A stretch of 64,000 nt of DNA. Origin: Sacculina carcini. Lineage: Eukaryota > Arthropoda > Thecostraca > Sacculinidae. How positions within the stretch are numbered: the stretch's first letter is position 1; the number at the start of each line of letters is the position of its first letter. The DNA lies in the NCBI GenBank assembly GCA_916048095.2, contig OU696593.1, positions 2,786,001 through 2,850,000 of the forward strand. Direction: 5' to 3'. The position numbers were made by a program, and so were the translations under genes. Under the pieces are notes generated by a model. The model searched no databases. It was not told where the DNA came from and saw only the letters and a program-made list of their open reading frames with translations. Of this stretch, positions 41,254-60,007 are shown in pieces.

Positions 41254-41928
41254 TCATACTTCATTGACTTTCGCAGGTACAACCGTTTTGGACAAACAGG
41301 ATGGAGCGGCAGCCGAAACAGATGCGATAACCGACCCAGTAACAGCGGCAGATTGCCGAGAGCGACAAACTTTGGCGAAATGCCCATTCTTGCCGCATTT
41401 GTTGCATTGAGCGTCTTTTGCCGGGCATCGGGACCTCGAGTGCTTATCCAGTCCACAGAAATAGCACCGTAAGCGTGTACGGGCTGCAGCCATAGTAGGG
41501 CTCCCGGGCGGACTATCAGTTGTTCGCTTTGTATTCTCATCTGCAGCCGCCGACGCCACCAGCGTAGGCAGGGACTGAACAAACGTAGCTGACTGACGTT
41601 GAGCAGACTCCAGGAAGAGGGCTATAGAATATGCCGTTTTCAAATCCAAAGTGACGTTCTCGAGGAGTCGCTGCCTGATATGAGATGAAGCGAGACCGCT
41701 TATGAAAGAGTCACGTATGCAGAGGTTGCGATGCTGATCGGCCGTAACAGCTTGGAAATTGCAGTCTTTAGCCAGCAGTTTTAAAGACTGAATAAAACGA
41801 TCGAGGGTCTCGCCGCATTCTTGACGTCTAGTAGCTAGCAAATGGCGAGCGAAAACCTCGTTTGTTGGCGTCACATAGATAGAATGCAACAACGTTAAAG
41901 CGTCCTCGTAGCAGGAGCATTCTGATAT
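41254..41928 (-). pseudogene. Element A copy 2 Gag (capsid end, nucleocapsid)
   Basis: Reads ECSCYEDALTLLHSIYVTP, NEVFARHLLATRRQ, FISGLASSHIRQRLL, then the two zinc knuckles CYFCGLDKHSRSRC and CNKCGKNGHFAKVC, ending at a stop (after VPAKVNEV) just before the protease DTG region. In copy 3 the same codon is sense. Upstream the frame runs into the nested LTR at 41929. Confidence 0.85.
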
Positions 41929-42579
41929 TGTGGAATCAAATGTCGAAAAAAACGACAATGTATTTATCGATGCACAGACAAAGACAGGCAGACGCGTGCG
42001 GGACAGAGATGTCACACACACGCCTACAAGACTACACCAAACAGCGAGCATCAAGAGACAATACGACTCCTCCCCGTTAGCGCATTATATAGTCAAGCTA
42101 TGTTCGAAGAACATGTGTGTGACAACAGCGATGACACATGCATATTCATACACACACATGCACGCATACCAATATACAACAGATGCACTGCCACTTATAG
42201 ATGCATGGCAACAGTGACGATGACGTGATCACATCCACACACACGCACACATACACACTCACGCATGTACACATACTCATATACACACATACGTTCGCGT
42301 GTACAAATAGTGCTTAGCAACAATGATGATTACGTGACCATACATACACACGCGCAAGCATACACACGCATACAGACGCGCATACACACGCATACAGACG
42401 CGCATATACGCGTTGACTCACATGCACACACGCGCACGCATACACACTCAGGCTAGCGCGCTTATTCTGCAAACCTGCAGCGTGCGATTGCAGTTCCGTC
42501 TATTCTAGCTATGTGTGATTCAACAAGGGTGACATCATCGCAATCGAATGATGGCATCGCAACGCACACTGTTACTACA
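41929..42579 (-). mobile_element. Solo LTR nested in element A gag (copy 2)
   Basis: 651 bp, bounded by GATAT at 41924-41928 and 42580-42584. Starts TGTGGAATC and ends GTTACTACA on the plus strand. Confidence 0.9.
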
Positions 42580-42767
42580 GATATATGTTCATACACAGCA
42601 GGAGACACATAGTTGATCAGCAGGTTGAGTTTGTCCACATCAGGATTGGAAGGCAGAACAGACTGAAGAAAATTCTGAAAAGTTATCTTCCAGTGAGCCC
42701 ACTGTTTTGAAGACTCCGCTGAAATCGGGTCAGCGTCGAATCCTTCGGGTCTCATTAGACCATCCAT
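42580..42767 (-). pseudogene. Element A copy 2 Gag, N-terminal part
   Basis: MDGLMRPEGFDADPISAESS...YVSPAVYEHIS, ATG at 42765-42767. Truncated functionally by the nested LTR. Confidence 0.8.
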
Positions 42768-42784
42768 AGTTCAGTGTAATAAAT
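42768..42784 (-). promoter_or_regulatory. Element A copy 2 leader: 16-nt complement of its own LTR
   Basis: Plus strand 42768-42783 reads AGTTCAGTGTAATAAA. The LTR holds the exact reverse complement TTTATTACACTGAACT at 42817-42832. In the transcript the LTR segment and the leader would form a 16-bp stem, with the gag AUG directly after it and one unpaired nucleotide between stem and LTR end. No tRNA-type TGG start. Confidence 0.65.
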
Positions 42785-43004
42785 TGTAGTGAAAATCGAG
42801 TTGAGCCGAAGTAGGCTTTATTACACTGAACTCAGCATGATACCTGGCACAAACAAAGCTAACAATTAAACAGAGAAATACATAAACATGACTTTAATTA
42901 ACGAAGCAATTTAGCATACCTGCCCAATACAGCGGTTTGTTGTAGGCAACGAAAAACCAAATACGACACAACAGCTCCACAATCGAAACATTCATATCAC
43001 AATG

Positions 43005-43854
43005 CAAAAACGACTTCATAACAGTGTCTCACAACAAAACACAACAAGCACCTAATAGAAACCAACTCCACCGCAAGAAAAAAGACCCAGGAAGAAACAC
43101 TTAAGAAAATATAGCCCCGATTATAACACATTAAATCAATGTGAGTCCGTAATATGATAGAAAGTAACAATCCAAAAAGCAAATGCAGCCTCATAACTGA
43201 CAATAACAATTCCTTCAAACGCGTCACAAATGTCGACTGTGGCATCATTTACCGGGTCGCATCTTTTACCTTCACACCGGGCCTTTCTATACCTCTCGTC
43301 GGCATGACGTCAACGGATTTGCCGACAAACACGCGCAATGGCTGATGCAGGGGTGGCGAAAACGGCAAGGGTAAAATTCCTGTTTAAGTCATCAGAAATC
43401 CTTTAGACTTGAAAAAGTTAACGGCCCATGCACGAATGCTAGCAAAGCACTATTTGCAAATGAGAACATAAGGGCAATGTTTGAAACTCAAATCAATCAA
43501 GATGCGTTAGGGAAGGCGTCTTTGAAGTTCCTCTGTTAATCCGTCACCACGTGAGCAGGACACTGCACAAACATGGACTGCATGAGCCGCCGCCCTGCAG
43601 CGTTTGTTGCAGAGTGCAAAAAAACAACGACTCAAAACAAAACGTCCAAAACAGGCGATGCAGCCGGCACCAAGGCATGTATACAAGCATACACAGTTAA
43701 GACAGTGACACACGACTTTAACAACCAATCATCGACGAGATAGTCAAGTGCTTGCCGCCGCGGGGCATGAACACGTGACAGCATGTCACATACAAACATA
43801 TACAAATACACACTTATAGACACAGTAAACTACACAAAGCGCAAACGAGAATCA
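43005..43854. repeat. Unit fragment between element A and the AC array
   Basis: 43005-43660 matches 78-735 and 33703-34330. 43660-43854 matches 736-926. No gene. In copies 1 and 4 (5380-5400, 57300-57320) about 600 bp of this are missing. Confidence 0.75.
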
Positions 43855-43997
<143 letters not shown>

Positions 43998-44429
43998 GTA
44001 CACACAGTAAACCATAGGTAACCAGTAAACCGTAGGATTCAAGAACATTAGATTAAGAACATTTGATTTAACGAATTTCTTCCAGTCCCTCGCCTCCTGC
44101 AAAGGTAGCACATTACATTAGAACGCTAAGCCTAACTTAACCTAAAATCTACGAAAGATATAGAAACGTTTTTGCGCGTTTCTTTATATAAATTATCACA
44201 ATTTAATGTTCTTGGATCCTTACACATTTAGCCTAGACCTAAACCATAGACAATAACAGAACAACTGTTTTAGGCTATCAATCTTATTGGTGGGGTCTGG
44301 AATGATAAGGAAAAAATAATAATATTTAAATAACGCTCTTCCTACGAGCAAATTTTGAAACGTTTCATTGTATCAGTGAATTTACCAGCATGACATTTAG
44401 TTGGAAGTTGGCAAAAAAATATCTTATAT

Positions 44430-44869
44430 TGAAGGTGATCGTGTGCAGTGAGAGAGTGTGTGTGAGAGATTGTGTCTACGTTGACTGAGATTGTGTGTGC
44501 GTGAACGTGTTAGTGTGTCTATGTGTGATCGTGTACAGTAGAATTGCGTATTGCGTGCGAGAGTGTGTGAGCGAGTGTGTATAGCTGTGTCGCTGTGTGT
44601 GTGTTTTTGTCAAGTGTGGATGCCCCGCGGTGGCGAGCGAGTGACCGGCTCGCCGGTGAGTGACGAGCCGGTCACTCGCACGCCGCTGATTGGTTGTGGT
44701 GGTGCGCGTGTGTGTGTCTATGTGTGTGTGTGCTCCCGTGTGTCACGGTGTGAGCTTGAAGTCGTGTTCGTGGTGCGGTTGGAGTGTGACGTCTTGTAGG
44801 CCCGCATGGGACAGTGATGCCCACGCGCGCTTGTCTGGAATATGTGTAAATTATTTATTTGCTTCTACA
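44430..44869 (+). mobile_element. Solo LTR (TRIM2 family)
   Basis: 440-bp copy of 1377-1815; right duplication TAGAT at 44870-44874, left mutated to TATAT. Ends TTGCTTCTACA. Confidence 0.9.
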
Positions 44870-45519
44870 TAGATTAAATTAGGTTCAATAACAATTTCAA
44901 ATTGTCTACGAATAACATGTGTGTGTTTTCGTGTTGAGGCACGTTTGTTTGGCTGTTCAGCACAGAAGTGGTACGACGCACTCCCTGGTACCGGCTGCAT
45001 CGCTTTTTTTGGGCGTTTTGTTTTGAGTCGTTGTTTTTTTACACTCTGCAACAAGCGCTACAGGGCGGCGGCTCATGCAGCCCATGTTTGTGCAGTGTGA
45101 TGCTCACGTGCTGGCGGATTAACAGAGGAATTTCAAAGACGCCTTCCCTAAATCATCTTGATTGATTTGACTTTTAAGCATTGCCCTTATGTTCTCATTT
45201 GCAAATAGTGTTTTGCTAGCATTCGTGCATGGGCCGTTTACTTTTCCAAGTCTAAAGGATTTCTGATGACTTAGACAGGAATTTTACGCTTGCCGTTTTC
45301 GCCACCCCTGCATCAGCCATTGTGCGTGTTTGTCGGCAAATCCGTTGACGTCATGCCGAGTAGAGGTATAGAAAGGCCCGGTGTGACGGTAAAATATGCG
45401 ACCCGGTAAATGATGCGACCGTCGACATTTGTGACGCATTTGAAGGAATTGTTCTTGTCAGTTATGAGGCTGCATTTGTTTTTTGGATTGTTACTTTCTA
45501 TCATATTACGGATTCACAT

Positions 45520-45795
45520 TGATTCAATGTTGTTGTGTGTTTCATATAGTTGTACTGGTTCTATACGTGTATGAGTTGTGCTTTTACAACGTATCAGTGT
45601 GTGCGTGTACGTCGTGTGTATGCTTGTATGTCACTACGCCGCCAATGACACGAGGTCACTGCACTCTGTAATCGTCAGTATAGTTCAGTGCGGCATTGTG
45701 TGACAGTGTAGCAGTGTTTGAGCTTAGTAAAGCCTATGTCTGGTTGTCGCTAGTTGAAAATCATAGCACAGCTTTCTTCAGAAGCCAGGCCTCAA
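45520..45795. other. Palindrome 2 centre, spacer
   Basis: Matches 2471-2740. No gene. Confidence 0.5.
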
Positions 45796-45801
45796 ATTGT
45801 T

Positions 45802-46001
45802 GTCGGAGCTCCCGAGTAGCTCAGTGGTTAGGCGCTGAACTCTCGTGTCAGAGGTTCGCGGTTCGAATCCTGGCCCTGGTTCGCTAATCAACACCTCCTC
45901 TTGAGTCTACCGGGATTCACCACTGTAGATGGGCACACAGTGGGGCGTGCCATATAGTCTCAACTGGCTGGTGCGCGCTAAAATGCCAATAACAACAACA
46001 T
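45802..46001 (+). repeat. tRNA-derived SINE, short form (200 bp)
   Basis: Perfect ATTGTT duplications at 45796-45801 and 46002-46007. The head has TAGCTCAGTGG (A box) and GGTTCGAATCC (perfect B box); the body ends CCAATAACAACAACAT. The tRNA acceptor stem cannot be closed, so it is a SINE and not a tRNA gene. The best-preserved internal promoter of the SINE copies. Confidence 0.9.
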
Positions 46002-46007
46002 ATTGTT

Positions 46008-47820
46008 ACGAAACGCCCCAACACCACACAAGCAAAGACGAAACGTATAAATTTGGACGTTCGGGTCAAAGTGTACCTCTTTCGTCTCAGCTTATTGAAG
46101 TAGCAAGTAAATGAAGAAATTCAAGAAAATCATGTGGCTAACCTTGGAACATATGGATCATAAATCTATCGATAGTCCTATGGATCATAAGTCCTTTGGA
46201 TTGTTTGATCATTTATCAATCTCATCTCTTCTTATATTTTTGCAATATTGTGTCGTGCTAACTTCATTGTATGCATTGTGAATTATATTATTAGTAATAT
46301 TTTATATTATTTGTCGTTCGTTTCTGATCAATATAAAATTCAAACTGAGCCTAATCAATATAAAAATTTAGACTAATCAACCCCAAAATGACAATGCTCT
46401 TTATACTGTATCTTACCAATTTTTTTAATTGGCGTCATAAAGCAACCACGTGCACATCACGTGATAAACACGTGCGCATCACGCGATAAACACGTGAGTG
46501 TATGCTGCAAAAAAGCACACAGACACACATCCAAGTGCAAGCGTGCAAACGCCTACTGGACACTAAATTTCATATACACACACGCACACACACTCCTAGC
46601 GAAAAGAACCGCACATATAACAACTTAACATTTGACTCATATATGCATATTAATTTAAAAAGTATGTATTTAATAAGTACACGACAATTGCTTCATTTCT
46701 TACAGGTTCAAATGCATTCTACGCATTTCAGCGTTTGTTACCTTTTACCGGGTCCCGAGTAGAGATGCAAGAAAACGTTTTTTTGGATGCGTTTTTTATG
46801 AAAGTTATTATAATTAACGTAGTTCCTTTCTGGTATGAAAAAAGGTAAAGTGTAAAAAAATACTAAAAATTATGCCACCTGTTGTTGTTTTTTAAAACAG
46901 TTTCAGATTTTAGCAGAAAACAAACAGTTCTCAAACCCTGCTCTCCTACACAATGATTAACTCAATAATTGAATGCAAAGCTGTACTGTACATAGAAGTG
47001 CCGCACAGTACCATGCAAACAATGATATCAGGACTTTCAGACACATTATAACAAATTTATTTTGCATATTTTATGATAAATCAATTTGATAGGGTCACTA
47101 ATATCATGAATAACTCATGTGTTGATAAAAATTCATTCATTAATATTCATTTATTTTCATAAGAGTTCATTCATTCATAATTCATTTTACATACCAAATA
47201 TATTATTTCCATAATTTGAATTATTTGCATAACTCTTCAAAAAAAACCTAAAAGAACGTGTCGATGGTGATTTTTGGTCGATGTTTTTTTTGGCAAAAAA
47301 CGGTTTTCTTATATAAATATAAACGTCGGATTTTTTGGGTCGTATCTCTAGTCTCTAGCCTACACCGCGAGTGATAAATCCATCGGGTAGAATAGTGCGC
47401 CGCTCTGAAAGAGTAAGGCGTGCCCCAGCATATTTGAATGATTACATATGGTAAGGGGCAAGATGTGGCGAGTGTCAACTGATCCCTGTAGTTCGATGAA
47501 TTATGTATGTCCGTGTGTGTGTATGTATCTGTCAACTGATCTTTCTAGTTGCATGCTTGAAGTATGTCTACGTGTGTGTATGTACCTTTGTATGTATGTA
47601 TGCCTGTATACTTGGCTCATTGCAAGAGTTTCATCTTGCACGGACATTCATTCCACTCATCGCGTTCCACATGTCAATACAGTTATTCTTGATATTAGCG
47701 AAATATCAGCGGATTTGCCCTGCTCCAGCAACTGGGTATCAGAAGTGACAGCTTCTAGCACCGCTGTGACGTAACAAGATGCGACCCAGAACAAGATGCG
47801 ACCGTCGACATTTGCGACGC
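46008..47820. other. Palindrome 2 centre, AT-rich, no gene
   Basis: 46140-46790 matches 39005-39640 (unit flank). 46800-47820 is found nowhere else in the window: AT-rich, then a TATGTATG-rich stretch (47500-47610). The whole interval is missing in palindrome 1, which joins 2784 to the equivalent of 47820. The open frames at 47448-47774 are low-complexity and unsupported. Confidence 0.6.
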
Positions 47821-48690
47821 AATTGAAGGAATTTAATGTCGCATTCCTTCACGGTTACCTGTCTTGTCGACGCGGTTGAAGGAAGTTATCGTCAAACTCC
47901 TTCACTAGCTTGTTTATATGCACTGGATGTTCTAGCACGTGCTCTGAATTATTGTAATGGGATTTGTAGTGCATTTGAAGCAAACAACATACTTTCACGT
48001 GTCGGGGGAAGCCATAAAGGCTTATATCCCTAAAAAAAGAAACGAATACAATGAAAAAGCTTATATAAACAGTTCAGTTGAAAAAAAAGTTTATTTTTCC
48101 TAAATATACGCATGCTCACGATAAGAAAAATGACCCATAAATGCACAATTTTAATGGTTTTAGTTGACGAACAAATTTCATGAAAAATAGTGACAAATAC
48201 AGGGCTGACATAAGAAATGAAATGGAGGAAGAAACAAAAACAGAGATCTTGCAACACTAGTCTGATTTGACAACATCCGCACCTGTAGAAAACACAACCA
48301 GAACGAAACATCTTATAAAGTCATGTTAGAGAGACCTACAATACGACTACACCTCAACAACCATAATGTAAGATTCTCTAAAAGCTCTATACCTAAGAAA
48401 AGACACATTGAGAAATAAGACATCGTACACAAAGATGTCACTTGTTCAACGTTTGTAGCCATTTTCCTGGTTGTACGGGTGACAGAAATCGATATGAGCC
48501 TGCAATATGATAGTATTTACAACAATACAGCATTTACAATGCAAAAATGACTTCATAACAGTGTCTCACAACAAAACACAACAAACACCTAATAGAAACC
48601 AGCCCTACAACTTCCACCGCAAGAAAAATAAGACCCAGGAAGAAACACATAAGAAAATAAAGCCTCGATTATAACACATTAAATCAATGT
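47821..48690. other. Unit flank with uninserted element A target
   Basis: Matches 2790-3654. CAATG occurs once at 48537-48541 between the sequences that flank element A elsewhere: the empty site. Confidence 0.8.
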
Positions 48691-49336
48691 GAGTCCGTAA
48701 TATGATAGAAAGTAACAATCCAAAAAGCAAATGCAGCCTCATAACTGACAATAACAATTCCTTCAAAGGCGTCTCAAATGTCGACGGTCGCATCATTTAC
48801 CGGGTCCCATCTTTTACCGTCACACCGGGCCTTTCTATACCTCTCCTCGGCATGACGTCAACGGATTTGCCGACAAACACGCACAATGGCTGATACAGGG
48901 GTGGCGAAAACGACAAGCGTAAAATTCCTGTCTAAGTCATCAGCAGTCATTCAGACTTGGAAAAGTAAACGGCCCATGCACGAATGCTAGCAAGGCACTA
49001 TTTGCAAATGAGAACATAAGGGCAATGCTTAAAAGTCAAATCAATCAAGATGCGTTAGGGAAGGCGTCTTTGAAGTTCCTCTGTTAATCCGTCAACACGT
49101 GAGCAGCACACTGCACAAACATGGACTGCATGAGTCGCCGCCCTGTAGCGTTTGTTGCAGAGTGCAAAAAAACAACGACTCAAAACAAAACGCCCAAAAC
49201 AGGCGATGCAGCCGGCACCAGGGCGTGAGTCGTACCACTTCTGTGCTGAACAGCCAAACAAACGTGCCTCAACACGAAAACACACACATGTTATTCGTAG
49301 ACAATTTCAAATTGTTATTGAACCTTATTTAATCTA

Positions 49337-49763
49337 TGTAGAAGCAAACAAAAAATTTACATATATTCCAGACAAGCGCGCATGGGCATCACTGTCCCAC
49401 GCGGGCCTACAAGACGTCACACTCCAACCGCACCACGAACACGACTTCAAGCTCACACCGTGACACACGGGAGCACACACACACATAGACACACACACGC
49501 GCACCACCACAACCAATCAGCGGCGAGCGAGTGACCGGCTCGTCACTCACCGGCGAGCCGGTCACTCGCTCGCCGCCGCGGGGCATCCACACTTGACAAA
49601 AGCACACACACAGCGACACAGCTATACACACTCGCTCACACACTCTCGCACGCAATACGCAATTCTACTGTACACGATCACACATAGACACACTAACACG
49701 TTCACGCACACACAATCTCAGTCAACGTAGACACAATCTCTCACTGAACACGATCACACTACA
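49337..49763 (-). mobile_element. Solo LTR (TRIM2 family)
   Basis: 427 bp; ATCTA at 49332-49336 and 49764-49768. Mirror partner of 44430-44869. Confidence 0.9.
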
Positions 49764-50190
49764 ATCTAAGATATTTTTTGCCAACTTCCAACTAAATGTC
49801 ATGCTGGTAAATTCACTGATACAATGAAACGTTCCAAAAATTTGCTCGTAGGAAGAGCGTTATTTAAATATTTTTATTTTTTCCTTATCATTCCAGACCC
49901 CACCAATAACATTGATAGCCTAAAGTAGTTGTTCTGTTATTGTATATGGCTTAGGTCTAGGCTAAATGTGTAAGGATCCAAGAACATTAAATTGAGATAA
50001 TTGTTAAAAAACGCGCAAAAACGTTTCTATATCTTTCATAGATTTTATGTTAAGTTAGGCTTAGCGTTCTAATGTAATGTGCTACCTTTGCAGGAGGCGA
50101 GGGACTGGAAGAAATTCGTTAAATAAAATGTTCTTAATCTAATGTTCTTGAATCCTACGGTTTACTGGTTACCTATGGTGTACTGTGTGT

Positions 50191-52042
<1,852 letters not shown>

Positions 52043-52093
<51 letters not shown>
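52043..52093. repeat. (TG)n microsatellite, 51 bp
   Basis: Separates LINE 1 from the YLDD element. Confidence 0.97.
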
Positions 52094-57136
<5,043 letters not shown>

Positions 57137-57618
57137 TTCTCGTTTATGCTTTGTGTAGTTTACTGTGTCTATAGGTGTGTATTTGTATATGTTTGTATGT
57201 GTCATGCTGTCACGTGTTCATGCCCCGCGGCGACAAGCACATGACTAGCTCGTCGATGATTGGTTGTTAAAGTCGTGTGTCACTGTCTTAACTGTGTATG
57301 CTTTTTTTCTTGCGGTTGAGTTGGTTTCTATTAGGTGCTTGTTGTGTTTTGTTGTGAGACACTGTTATGAAGTCGTTTTTGCATTGTGATATGAATGTTT
57401 CGATTGTGGAGTTGTTGTGTCGTATTTGGTTTTTCGTTGTCTACAACAAACCGCTGTATTGGGCAGGTATGCTAAATTGCTTCGTTAATTAAAGTCATGT
57501 TTATGTATTTCTCTGTTTAATTGTTTGCTTTGTTTGTGCCAGGTATCATGCTGAGTTCAGTGTAATAAAGCCTACTTCGGCTCAACTCGATTTTCACTAC
57601 AATTCATTACACTGAACT

Positions 57619-57806
57619 ATGGATGGTCTAATGAGACCCGAAGGATTCGACGCTGACCCGATTTCAGCGGAGTCTTCAAAACAGTGGGCTCACTGGAAGA
57701 TAACTTTTCAGAATTTTCTTCAGTCTGTTCTGCCTTCCAATCCCGATGTGGACAAACTCAACCTGCTGATCAACTATGTGTCTCCTGCTGTGTATGAACA
57801 TATATC
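57619..57806 (+). pseudogene. Element A copy 4 Gag, N-terminal part
   Basis: As copy 1: MDGLMRPEGF to VSPAVYEHIS, then interrupted. Leader 57602-57618 carries the same T-to-C change as copy 1. Confidence 0.8.
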
Positions 57807-58502
57807 TGTAGTAATAGTGTGCGTTGCGATGCCATCATTCGATTGCGATGATGTCACCCTTGTTGAATCACACATAGCTAGAATAGACGGAACTGCAATC
57901 GCACGCTGCAGGTTTGCAGAAACGCGCGCTAGCCTGAGTGCGCTAGCCTGAGTGTGTATGCGTGCGCGTGTGTGCATGTGAGTGAGCGCGTATATGCGCG
58001 TCTGTATGCGTGTGTATGCGCGTCTGTATGCGTGTGTATGCGCGTCTGTATGCGTGTGTATGCGTGTGTATGCTTGCGCGTGTGTATGTATGGTCACGTA
58101 ATCATCATTGTTGCTAAGCACTATTTGTACACGCGAACATAAGTGTGTATATAAGTATGTGTACATGCGTGAGTATGTATGTGTGCGTGTGTGTGGGTGG
58201 GATCACGTCATCGTCACTGTTGCCATGCATCTATATGTGGCAGTGCATCTGTTGTATATTGGTATGCGTGCATGTGTGTGTATGAATCTGCATGTGTCAT
58301 CGCTGTTGTCACACACATGTTCTTCGAACATAGCTTGACTATATAATGCGCTAACGGGGAGGAGTCGTATTGTCTCTTGATGCTCGCTGTGTGGTGTAGT
58401 CTTGTAGGCGTGTGTGTGACATCTCTGTCCCGCACGCGTCTGCCTGTCTTTGTCTGTGCATCGATAAATACATTGCCGTTTTTTTCGACATTTGATTCCA
58501 CA
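57807..58502 (+). mobile_element. Solo LTR nested in element A gag (copy 4)
   Basis: 696 bp, exact ATATC at 57802-57806 and 58503-58507. Longer than other copies owing to extra TGTATGCGTG units at about 57990-58070. Confidence 0.9.
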
Positions 58503-58859
58503 ATATCAGAATGCTCCTGCTACGAGGACGCTTTAACGTTGTTGCATTCTATCTATGTGACGCCAACAAACGAGGTTTTCGCTGGCCATTTGCTAGCTAC
58601 TAGACGCCAAGAATGCGGCGAGACCCTCGATCGTTTTATTCAGGCTTTAAAACTGCTGGCTAAAGACTGCAATTTCCAAGCTGTTACGGCCTATCAGCAT
58701 CGCGACCTCTGCATACGTGACTCTTTCATAAGCGGTCTCGCTTCATCTCATATCAGGCAGCGACTCCTCGAGAACGTCACTTTGGATTTGAAAACGGCAT
58801 ATTCTTTAGCCCTCTTCCTGGAGGCTGCTCAACGTCATTCAGCTACGTTTGTTCAATAA
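58503..58859 (+). pseudogene. Element A copy 4 Gag, capsid C-terminal part
   Basis: ECSCYEDALTLLHSIYVTP, NEVFAGHLLATRRQ, FISGLASSHIRQRLL, ending at TAA after SATFVQ. The stop lies in a small palindrome (58860-58885) absent from copies 2 and 3. Confidence 0.85.
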
Positions 58860-58937
58860 CTGCCTACGCTGGTGGCGTAGGCAGTTGCAGAGGAGAATAC
58901 AAAGCGAACAACTGATAGTCCGCCCGGGAGCCCTACT

Positions 58938-59306
58938 ATGGCTGCAGCCCGTACACGCTTACGGTGCTATTTCTGTGGACTGGATAAGCACTCAAGGTCC
59001 CGATGCCCGGCAAAAGACGCTCAATGCAACAAATGCGGCAAGAATGGGCATTTCGCCAAAGTTTGTCGCTCTCGGCAATCTGCCGCTGTTACTGGGTCGG
59101 TTATCGCATCTGTTTCGGCTGCCGCTCCATCCTGTTCGTCCAAAACGGTTGTACCTGCGAAAGTCAATGAAGTATCATGTCAAGCTCTGGTAGACACGGG
59201 GAGTTCTGAGAGCTTTGTGTCCAGTCGTCTCGCTCACGACAACAAGTGGAAAGTTTTTCCTTCGAATGGCACTGCTTCGAACGCGACGAACGCTACTCCG
59301 CATTAA
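58938..59306 (+). pseudogene. Element A copy 4 nucleocapsid and protease start
   Basis: Two zinc knuckles (CYFCGLDKHSRSRC, CNKCGKNGHFAKVC) and VDTGSSESFVSS, as in copy 1. Confidence 0.85.
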
Positions 59307-59504
59307 CGCCTTTTATCGTACCAAAGAAAATCAACAACTGGACGATCGATACCGTCGTGGTTAATTACTTCCGACAAGGCACTTCTAAAAGGAGAAGTGC
59401 GCTTGAGCAAATACGATCCTGAGGTGGATGAAGTCGATCTTCTTGACGTGAACCCTGACTACGCTTGCGTTAGGTATCCAAGCGACAAATAGTCCAACGT
59501 ATCT

Positions 59505-59786
59505 TTGCGACACCTGGCTCTCTGTGGAGAGAGGAGTGTCTCTAGATGTCAAGAAGGTCTTCCCGATATCCGAAACTTGACTGTTTCTGGTGATGTTGAA
59601 GTTTCAAATGGATCCACGGGAAACAGAGAAGAGATAGCGGACAACGTCGTCAATTCAAAAGACACTTCTATACCCAGCCAGTCTTATCATGAGAGGACCG
59701 CTAAAAGCTTCCCGCGCTATTCTCTTTCCGATCCCGCTCCGTTGCGTCGCTCTCAGCGTTCCACGCGTCGCCCTTCATATTTATAG
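59505..59786 (+). pseudogene. Element A copy 4, C-terminal remnant of Pol
   Basis: Same Ser/Arg-rich tail as copy 1, ending RRSQRSTRRPSYL. Confidence 0.55.
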
Positions 59787-60007
59787 GATTATGAACTTTG
59801 AGTCAATGGTGTATTTTCATGGTTGAACTTTGTGAGACGCGACCAATAGACTTCTTAAAGATTTGCCATATTTCGATCGATACGCATCTTGCGTCAAGGT
59901 GTGTATTGCGTTCTGTATTGTGTCGTGTCGTGCTATCGTGTTGTGTTGATCATATGTACTCTTTTCGTTTGGTGCATTCCCGATTGACGGTAGTTTTCTC
60001 TGATGGG

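Larger units (their letters stand above)
40222..42999 (-). mobile_element. LTR retrotransposon A, copy 2 (best preserved)
   Basis: LTRs at 42785-42999 (5') and 40222-40436 (3'), 215 bp each, differing at about seven positions by eye; duplication CAATG at 40217-40221 and 43000-43004. Without the RNase H LINE it shows the original 3' end: GATGGGGAGAA polypurine tract, then LTR. Length without the nested solo LTR and its duplication is about 2.1 kb, so A is a compact gag-protease element. Confidence 0.93.

Noticed and set aside
45806..45880. A functional tRNA gene
   Set aside because: A and B boxes are good, but the acceptor stem does not close and the sequence is embedded in a SINE with target duplications.
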